Below are positions 58,862 through 64,000 of a DNA stretch of 64,000 nucleotides, piece after piece. The notes under the pieces were generated by a model. It saw only the letters and a list, made by a program, of their open reading frames with translations, was not told the origin of the DNA and did no database searches. Source of the stretch: Saccharospirillum impatiens DSM 12546 (lineage in GTDB: Bacteria > Pseudomonadota > Gammaproteobacteria > Pseudomonadales > Natronospirillaceae); assembly GCF_000423605.1 (NCBI RefSeq), contig NZ_AUIH01000003.1, positions 175,681 through 239,680 on the forward strand. Reading direction: 5' to 3'. The position numbers were made by a program, and so were the translations under genes. Position 1 is the stretch's first letter. Every line of letters begins with the position of its first letter.

Positions 58862-59356
58862 ATGATGACCATTCACACCCCAATGCTAGCGATTTTAGCC
58901 GCAGTGATCACCGGCCCGGCTCTGGCCGACGACATCGTCAACATTCGCACCAACCCGTTGATGGTGTTTGGCAGCTTCGTCAACCTGGAAGTCGATATCA
59001 GACTGGGACAACACCACTCTCTGGGCCCTGCGCTGACGGTCAGCGGCATTGAGCCGGCCTTTGAAGCTGGCCTGAACTACACCTATTTCGAGCAGGCAGC
59101 CTTTCAAACCGGCTGGCAATGGACACTGTTTGCTCTCGCCGGACAAGAGGTTATCGGCTACAACTCCGATGAGGTGAGCGGTGATGAATACGATACCGAC
59201 TGGATTTACAAAGCGGGCGTTACACCCGGATACCTGTGGCGCTGGGAAACGTTCAATGTGTCAGCAGGGTTAGGGGTGCATGCCCTCTATCAGGCCGACA
59301 GTGACCGGACATCTGTGCACTCCGACCTGCTGTTCAGCATTGGCTGGGCACGTTGA
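58862..59356 (+). CDS. Small outer-membrane beta-barrel-like protein, copy 2
   Basis: 164 residues with a signal peptide (ALADD, about 23) and barrel-like strands such as YTYFEQAAFQTGWQW and LLFSIGWAR. AAGGAG five bases before the start. The N-terminal half resembles the preceding protein (RTNPLMVFGSFVNLEVDI versus RIDPLLAVADFPNLEIDR), but the copies are strongly diverged. It lies nine bases after copy 1. Function unknown. Confidence 0.75.
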   Translation: MMTIHTPMLAILAAVITGPALADDIVNIRTNPLMVFGSFVNLEVDIRLGQHHSLGPALTVSGIEPAFEAGLNYTYFEQAAFQTGWQWTLFALAGQEVIGYNSDEVSGDEYDTDWIYKAGVTPGYLWRWETFNVSAGLGVHALYQADSDRTSVHSDLLFSIGWAR

Positions 59357-59575
59357 GCCATACCCCGTTGGGCGGTTGAAATTCAGAGAATTCCAACCGC
59401 CCGATGAATTTACACAGTCCGGAGCAACCCCACTTTATTGAGTGGCTATCATCTGTTGAGTCGTCGCAGTCGTACAAAAAACGATCATACCCATTATCAG
59501 CGCTGTACATGATCGACCGACCCGACAACACAAAAGAATAGACTACCGATGTGATGACTCCAGGGAGAGCACAAC

Positions 59576-60499
59576 ATGACTCAGACACCGACCCATCCGC
59601 CAGTAACCAACATGAATGCCCGAAGTCAGGCCACTCCGCAGCAAGCTTTCGACTGGTACGACCAATACGCTCACGGGCTGATTGACCGGCGAACCTTTAT
59701 GAACCGGCTGATGACCTTATCGGCCGGTGGCGTCGCGCTGAGCACCCTGACAGCAGCACTGATGCCCAACTACGCCGAAGCAGAGCAAGTCTCGTTTAAC
59801 GATCCGGATATCAAAGCCACCTACACAGCGTTTCCATCACCCGAAGGGCATGGCGAAGGCCAGGGCTACCTCGTGGTACCCTCCAACCTCGACGGCCAGG
59901 CGCCGGTTGTGCTGGTGATCCATGAGAATCGGGGGCTCAACCCCTATATAGAAGATGTTGCCCGCAGACTGGCTAAAGCCGGCTTTATCGCCTTTGCTCC
60001 GGATGCCCTCCACCCTCTGGGCGGCTACCCGGGCAACGACGACGAAGGCCGCAGTATGCAAAGCTCGCTGGATTCGGCAAAAATGGAAGCAGACTTCATC
60101 GCTGCGGCAGACTTCCTGAAAAACCATGAGCTGTCGACCGGCAAGCTCGGCGCCGTGGGCTTCTGCTATGGGGGCTATGTCGTCAATATGCTGGCCGCGC
60201 GCATTCCGGACCAGTTGGACGCAGGCGTCCCTTTTTACGGCACCCCGGCAGCGCAAGTCCTTCGGGATCAGGTACGGGCGCCGCTGTTGCTGCAATTTGC
60301 GGAACTGGACGACCGGGTGAACGCTTCCTGGCCGGATTATGAAGCCACACTGCGCAACAATGGTGTGGACTACACGGCGCACATCTACCCGCAGACGAAC
60401 CACGGTTTTCACAACGATTCCACCGCCCGTTACGACGAAGCGGCTGCGGAATTGGCCTGGGAACGCTCTGTGGCGTTCTTCAACACCCATCTTGGCTGA
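59576..60499 (+). CDS. Dienelactone hydrolase-family protein with Tat signal
   Basis: 307 residues. An RRTFM twin-arginine motif at about 38-42 and a hydrophobic segment to about 63 indicate Tat export, though it is preceded by an unusually long cytoplasmic N-region. The alpha/beta-hydrolase domain has nucleophile C197 in GFCYGG, aspartate 246 in LDDRV and histidine 276 in TNHGFH, the DLH triad; ENRG near 117-120 supplies the conserved glutamate. Substrate unknown; many such homologues are general esterases. GGGAGAG precedes the start. Monocistronic, converging on azlD. Confidence 0.88.
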   Translation: MTQTPTHPPVTNMNARSQATPQQAFDWYDQYAHGLIDRRTFMNRLMTLSAGGVALSTLTAALMPNYAEAEQVSFNDPDIKATYTAFPSPEGHGEGQGYLVVPSNLDGQAPVVLVIHENRGLNPYIEDVARRLAKAGFIAFAPDALHPLGGYPGNDDEGRSMQSSLDSAKMEADFIAAADFLKNHELSTGKLGAVGFCYGGYVVNMLAARIPDQLDAGVPFYGTPAAQVLRDQVRAPLLLQFAELDDRVNASWPDYEATLRNNGVDYTAHIYPQTNHGFHNDSTARYDEAAAELAWERSVAFFNTHLG

Positions 60500-60508
60500 T
60501 CCGGCAGA

Positions 60509-60817
60509 TTACATCAGGTAGCGCCAACCGGCCGCTACCGCAATGCCGGCCGCTATGGCCGGCATTGGCCGGCGCAGGGCCAGCATAACCCCGGCCGTTG
60601 CCAGCAACGCCATGCGCGCCGCTACATCCCCCTCAACCGCCACCGGTACCAGAATGGCGATCAGTACTGAACCGGACATGGCGTTAATAAAGCTCTCGAC
60701 GCGCGGGTTGATCGGCACGACCGACATCACCAGCACGCCGCCGAAACGGGTTATCAGGGTGACTGCCGCCATCAGCAGTATGACCATCAGGCCATTAATT
60801 CCGTCGGTTGCCATCAT
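60509..60817 (-). CDS. Branched-chain amino-acid exporter small subunit (AzlD family)
   Basis: A 102-residue inner-membrane protein with about four helices, the small subunit of AzlCD/YgaZH-type branched-chain amino-acid exporters. Motifs ITRFGG and ALRRPMPAI fit the family. Its start overlaps the azlC stop by four bases. The 3' end contains a 10-bp perfect hairpin (60542-60551 with 60557-60566) within the coding sequence. Confidence 0.88.
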   Translation of the reverse strand: MMATDGINGLMVILLMAAVTLITRFGGVLVMSVVPINPRVESFINAMSGSVLIAILVPVAVEGDVAARMALLATAGVMLALRRPMPAIAAGIAVAAGWRYLM

Positions 60818-61551
60818 GATTCAGAGGCCTCCTGCGGCTTGGCCGGTTGCTGATCAAGCCAGAACAGCCCGACCAGACCACCACCGACGGCCCCAACCAC
60901 CACGTGCGTATTTTCAGGCAAGTAGATATAGGCTAGCCAGCCAGTCAGTGCGGCAACGCACCAGACCACCACTATGCGCAGACTCTTGCGTCCGCCAAAC
61001 ACCATCGACAACATGAAACAACCCATCACCATATCGAGCCCAAAGAGGGCCGGATTGGCAATGAGGTTACCGAAGGTCATGCCGAGCAGGGTACCGCCCA
61101 TCCAGGTGACCCAGATTGCGACACCGCCACCGACCAGCATGCCGAGGTTCGGCTTGCCCTGCTGGCAATCGTTCAACGTCATCGCCCAATTGGCATCGGA
61201 CATAACCAGCAGGGAACCATATCGCTGGCCCGCCGGCACCTGTTTCAGCCAGGGGTAGAGGCTAGCGCCCATCAGCAAAAGACGGGCATTAATGGCAAAG
61301 GTAGTGACCAGCAGAGGAAAAACGGGGATCTGGTTACCCCACAGTTCCAATGCGGCAAATTGAGCCGTTCCGGCAAAGACAGCGAAACTCATAAAGACGA
61401 TCTGAACCGGCGACAGCCCGGTTTGCACCGCTGCCAAACCATAGGCCAGGCCAAACACCACAACAAACATCGACAGCGGCAACAGGCGCCAGAAGCCTTG
61501 CCCGATACTGGCCAGAGTCAGGCCGGGCATGGCGGGAACAGCGGTGGTCAT
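60814..61551 (-). CDS. Branched-chain amino-acid exporter large subunit (AzlC/YgaZ family)
   Basis: A 245-residue inner-membrane protein with about seven to eight helices. Family segments are PLSMFVVVFGLAYGLAAVQTGLS, FAVFAGTAQFAALELW and FAINARLLLMGASLYPWL. With AzlD it exports branched-chain amino acids such as valine (known for YgaZH). GGAG lies five bases before the ATG. No Lrp-type regulator gene is adjacent, unlike in Bacillus. Confidence 0.9.
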   Translation of the reverse strand: MTTAVPAMPGLTLASIGQGFWRLLPLSMFVVVFGLAYGLAAVQTGLSPVQIVFMSFAVFAGTAQFAALELWGNQIPVFPLLVTTFAINARLLLMGASLYPWLKQVPAGQRYGSLLVMSDANWAMTLNDCQQGKPNLGMLVGGGVAIWVTWMGGTLLGMTFGNLIANPALFGLDMVMGCFMLSMVFGGRKSLRIVVVWCVAALTGWLAYIYLPENTHVVVGAVGGGLVGLFWLDQQPAKPQEASES

Positions 61552-61663
61552 GATAACTCCGGTAAGCAGTGTTTATTGCCTCATTGAACCAGCTTGAGTG
61601 TCCCGGGCCAAGGTACTGCAGGAACGCAGTTCAACATGCACTGTAAAGCCAAATGGGCAGATC

Positions 61664-62242
61664 TCAGGCTTGTCCACCACTGTCGCTGAGGAAAGTTTTG
61701 TCGATACCCAGTCGGCGCAGCGCCGCATCGTAACGGGTCTCCAGGCCTTCATCGAAGATCAGCGTCAGGTCACCGGGAACCGTCAGCCAGGCATTGCCTT
61801 TCAACTCGCCTTCCAGTTGACCGGGAGACCAGCCAGAACACCCGAGACAGACCAGGTAATCTTCCGGCCCGGCACCCCGGGCGATGGCTTGCAGGATATC
61901 CGGGCTGGTGGTGATACTCAGGTGGCCGTTATTGACCGTACTGCTCCAGGGGCCTTCGTTGGAGCGATGAATGATAAAGCCATGCTCGGGCATGACCGGG
62001 CCTCCGGAATAAACCGGGCGATCAAGCAATTCTTCGATGTTGCACTCGATATCGAGCGATTCAAAGACTTCACCCAGGGTCATGGAGGTCAGCCGATTGA
62101 TCACCAGGCCCATGCACCCTTCGTCATCGTGCTGGAACAGGTATGAAACGGTGCCGGTAAACCAGGGGTCGTTCATATCGGGCATGGCCACGATGAACTG
62201 ATGGCTCAAACCGGTGTCATTATGAAAGAGGGTGTCCATCAT
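61664..62242 (-). CDS. YqgE/AlgH family protein
   Basis: 192 residues of the UPF0301 family: LSHQFIVAMPDMNDPWFTGTVSYL near the N-terminus, GCMGLVINRL, and GYSGWSPGQLE-like CLGCSGWSPGQLE near 132-144. The family is widespread but its biochemical role is unsettled (linked to alginate regulation in Pseudomonas). CAGGAG precedes the ATG. In many genomes it lies beside gshB or yqgF; here it stands alone between azlCD and moeB. Confidence 0.92.
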   Translation of the reverse strand: MMDTLFHNDTGLSHQFIVAMPDMNDPWFTGTVSYLFQHDDEGCMGLVINRLTSMTLGEVFESLDIECNIEELLDRPVYSGGPVMPEHGFIIHRSNEGPWSSTVNNGHLSITTSPDILQAIARGAGPEDYLVCLGCSGWSPGQLEGELKGNAWLTVPGDLTLIFDEGLETRYDAALRRLGIDKTFLSDSGGQA

Positions 62243-62440
62243 GGTACTCCTGTAACACTGAAACGGTGGTCTAACGGCGCAATACCGCCGACCTGTCAGG
62301 TCGGGGAAGCCATTCGGTCAACACACAGTCAAGCGCATGTTCCGGTGGCGGAAGGAAACCTCGTATAACCCTGGGTCACCCATAGAATAGTAAGTTATTG
62401 CCGGGCTTGCACGACCGGACTCTGCACAAGGCAAGTGTCG

Positions 62441-63208
62441 TTAGCGCTGCTGGCATACCGGGCAGTCGGGCAGCCGTTTGAACCGGAATCGCTGCCAACT
62501 GAGGTCGCTCGCGTCCAGCGTCATCAACACGCCCACCAACGGCTCACCAAACCCGGCCAACAGCTTCAGGGTTTCAACAGCCTGTACCGAGCCGATCATG
62601 CCAACCACCGGACCAAGAACGCCCGCTGTGGCGCAGCTGGCTTCGTCATCCAGCCCATCCGGAAACAAGCAACTGAAACAGGGGCTGTCATCACGCCGGA
62701 AATCAAACACGCTGACCTGCCCCGACAACCCTATGGCCGCACCCGAGACGAGGGGAATCCCCAGGGCCATGCATGCCCGGTTAGCCGCATAACGACTGCT
62801 GAAATTATCGGTCCCGATAACAACGACATCGCAACCCCGAGCCCAGCCAAGCATGCTGGCTTCATCAAGATGACTGTCGATCTCGGTAACGACCACATCG
62901 GAATTCAGTTCAGCCAAGTTCGCCCGCGCGCTGGCGGTCTTCTTTTCGCCCACGCTACCTGTGCGATGCACAATCTGCCGCTGCAGATTGGTTTCATCGA
63001 CCGAATCGCCGTCAGCAATCAAAATCTCGCCAACACCCGCCGCTGCCAGATACAACAATATCGGACTGCCCAGCCCACCCGCGCCCAAAACCAGCACCCG
63101 ACTGTTCACAATGCGCTGTTGACCGGCGATATCGACCTGCGGCAACAAAATATGCCGGCTGTAGCGCAGGAGTTGGTGGTCAGTCAGATCTTTCGGTGGC
63201 TGGGTCAT
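62441..63208 (-). CDS. moeB: Molybdopterin-synthase adenylyltransferase / ThiF-family E1-like enzyme
   Basis: E1-like enzyme of 255 residues that adenylates the C-terminal glycine of a small sulfur carrier such as MoaD or ThiS. Visible are the LLPQVDIAGQQRI start, the ATP-binding GAGGLGSP (about 42-49), the conserved DxxNLQRQ in VDETNLQRQI, and two zinc CxxC pairs (CFSC about 178-181 and CPVC near the end). No rhodanese domain is fused. Distinguishing MoeB from ThiF requires context not present here. In Pseudomonas moeB follows prmC; here they lie 55 kb apart. Confidence 0.88.
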   Translation of the reverse strand: MTQPPKDLTDHQLLRYSRHILLPQVDIAGQQRIVNSRVLVLGAGGLGSPILLYLAAAGVGEILIADGDSVDETNLQRQIVHRTGSVGEKKTASARANLAELNSDVVVTEIDSHLDEASMLGWARGCDVVVIGTDNFSSRYAANRACMALGIPLVSGAAIGLSGQVSVFDFRRDDSPCFSCLFPDGLDDEASCATAGVLGPVVGMIGSVQAVETLKLLAGFGEPLVGVLMTLDASDLSWQRFRFKRLPDCPVCQQR

Positions 63209-63282
63209 AGGCAGGGTTTCTTGTCAGGGCGGTATAGCGGGTCACCAAACCGGTCACCCGCGAGCCGTTCAAGCGACGTTGA

Positions 63283-63615
63283 TCAGGCTTCTTCTTCGCC
63301 CGGAACCACTTCGTCGATCAGCGATTTTAACTCACCCTTCTGGTGCATGTCGGTGATGATGTCGCAACCACCGACCAATTCACCGTTAACCCACAGTTGC
63401 GGAAAGGTCGGCCAGTTGGCGTATTTCGGCAATTCGGCGCGGATATCCGGGTTGGACAGCACGTCAACATAGGCGAACTTCTTGCCGCAGCTCATCACCG
63501 CTTGCACAGTCTGGGCAGAAAACCCGCACATCGGCTGATTCGGGTTGCCTTTCATGTACAACAATACCGGGTTGGATTCGATTTGCTCTTTGATGTTTGC
63601 CAGGGTGTCGGTCAT
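63283..63615 (-). CDS. grxD: Monothiol glutaredoxin (CGFS type)
   Basis: A 110-residue glutaredoxin with the CGFS active site at C30 (QPMCGFSA), the glutathione-binding WPTFPQLWVNGELVGGCDI segment and a short acidic tail. This class binds and transfers [2Fe-2S] clusters rather than reducing disulfides. GGGATG lies before the ATG. moeB starts 74 bases downstream on the same strand and may be co-transcribed. Confidence 0.95.
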   Translation of the reverse strand: MTDTLANIKEQIESNPVLLYMKGNPNQPMCGFSAQTVQAVMSCGKKFAYVDVLSNPDIRAELPKYANWPTFPQLWVNGELVGGCDIITDMHQKGELKSLIDEVVPGEEEA

Positions 63616-64000
63616 GGTTTCATCCCACAGGTTGCTTCAGATGTCGCTATTGTACGCCAATCCTGTTGAATCGACAGGGGATGACTTGGCAATAACTACT
63701 GCACCCTTAGTTAGGGTCATATTAATGGTTTTCAATTGCCGGACACTCGACAATGAGGCTGACAACAAATGCCATTTGAACATCAATCGCGCGCAGCCTG
63801 CTAACCAACTCGTAGGAGGCCAGTCCCCTGGGCGACAGGAAGGATCCGGGCCGGTGACGGTAATCATCGCCAAAAGGTCCGTATCACCGGTTGGCTATTC
63901 TCCCTGTCACCCAGAGGACGCTGAGATGGTCTCCTCCCCCGCCCATTGGGCTCGGCGTCATATTGCGCCATCATGGTGGGTGAGACATCCAACTCATGAC
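63616..64000. other. Right-end region without a convincing gene
   Basis: 385 bases to the window edge. It contains the grxD upstream region. A 78-codon frame on the - strand (63637-63873) has no ribosome site, starts with TTG and has no family character. I find no tRNA or riboswitch pattern, and no clear gene end entering from beyond the edge. Confidence 0.4.

Noticed and set aside
62435..63472. 345-codon open frame on the + strand
   Set aside because: It lies wholly opposite moeB and grxD, whose motifs are clear; its own translation has no family character.
63637..63873. 78-codon - strand frame upstream of grxD
   Set aside because: TTG start without a ribosome site, a stop codon shortly upstream and no recognisable features.

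Overview
The window is a gene-dense stretch of a gammaproteobacterial chromosome with moderately high GC. Gene order (hemA-prfA-prmC divergent from a TPR lipoprotein and lolB; gatCAB divergent from mreBCD-maf-rng-yhdP-nitrilase) matches Pseudomonas and marine Oceanospirillales-type genomes. fabAB, three chemoreceptors, a GGDEF/EAL protein and a GH13_18 phosphorylase fit a motile, halotolerant, aquatic heterotroph. Something like Saccharospirillum or Reinekea is plausible, but I cannot fix the genus from sequence alone. I see no rRNA, tRNA, CRISPR array, insertion sequence or prophage.

Layout. 1-6.1 kb: the end of ackA, pta, a dCache chemoreceptor and a D-2-hydroxyacid dehydrogenase. 6.1-13 kb: a MaoC-type hydratase behind a perfect CRP half-site pair, the hemA-prfA-prmC operon, and TPR lipoprotein-lolB. 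The ispE gene that usually follows lolB is absent, and a 282-bp gap with palindromes takes its place. 13.3-16.7 kb: guanine deaminase, a RutR-like TetR regulator and an acyltransferase, with a near-consensus RutR box in front of the deaminase. 16.8-19.1 kb: a REC-TPR response regulator with a soluble histidine kinase. 19.5-22.7 kb: a Slam-type (type XI secretion) outer-membrane protein followed by a FecR-domain protein with a TbpB-like C-terminal barrel. 23-28 kb: fabAB, galU and a glucosylglycerate/glucosylglycerol/sucrose phosphorylase. 28-32.4 kb: an amino-acid export and editing cluster (LysE, AlaX, MocR regulator, RarD, LysE). 32.5-38.4 kb: a CsoSCA-like beta-carbonic anhydrase without any carboxysome, a FIST sensor coupled to a GAF-GGDEF-EAL protein, and a DUF1338 oxygenase. 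38.5-49.2 kb: VOC, NRDE, nitrilase, yhdP, rng, maf and mreDCB. 49.6-53 kb: gatCAB. 53-58 kb: two more chemoreceptors flanking a secreted serine hydrolase. 58.3-63.6 kb: two tandem paralogous outer-membrane proteins, a Tat-exported dienelactone hydrolase, AzlCD, YqgE, MoeB and GrxD.

Most of the window is core housekeeping. The points most worth a second look are the Slam/FecR pair, the stand-alone CsoSCA-like protein, the CRP and RutR operators, the non-canonical mreC start, and several long perfect inverted repeats between genes (mreB-gatC, downstream of gatB, upstream of the MocR gene). All family calls rest on motif recognition by eye. No database search was run.
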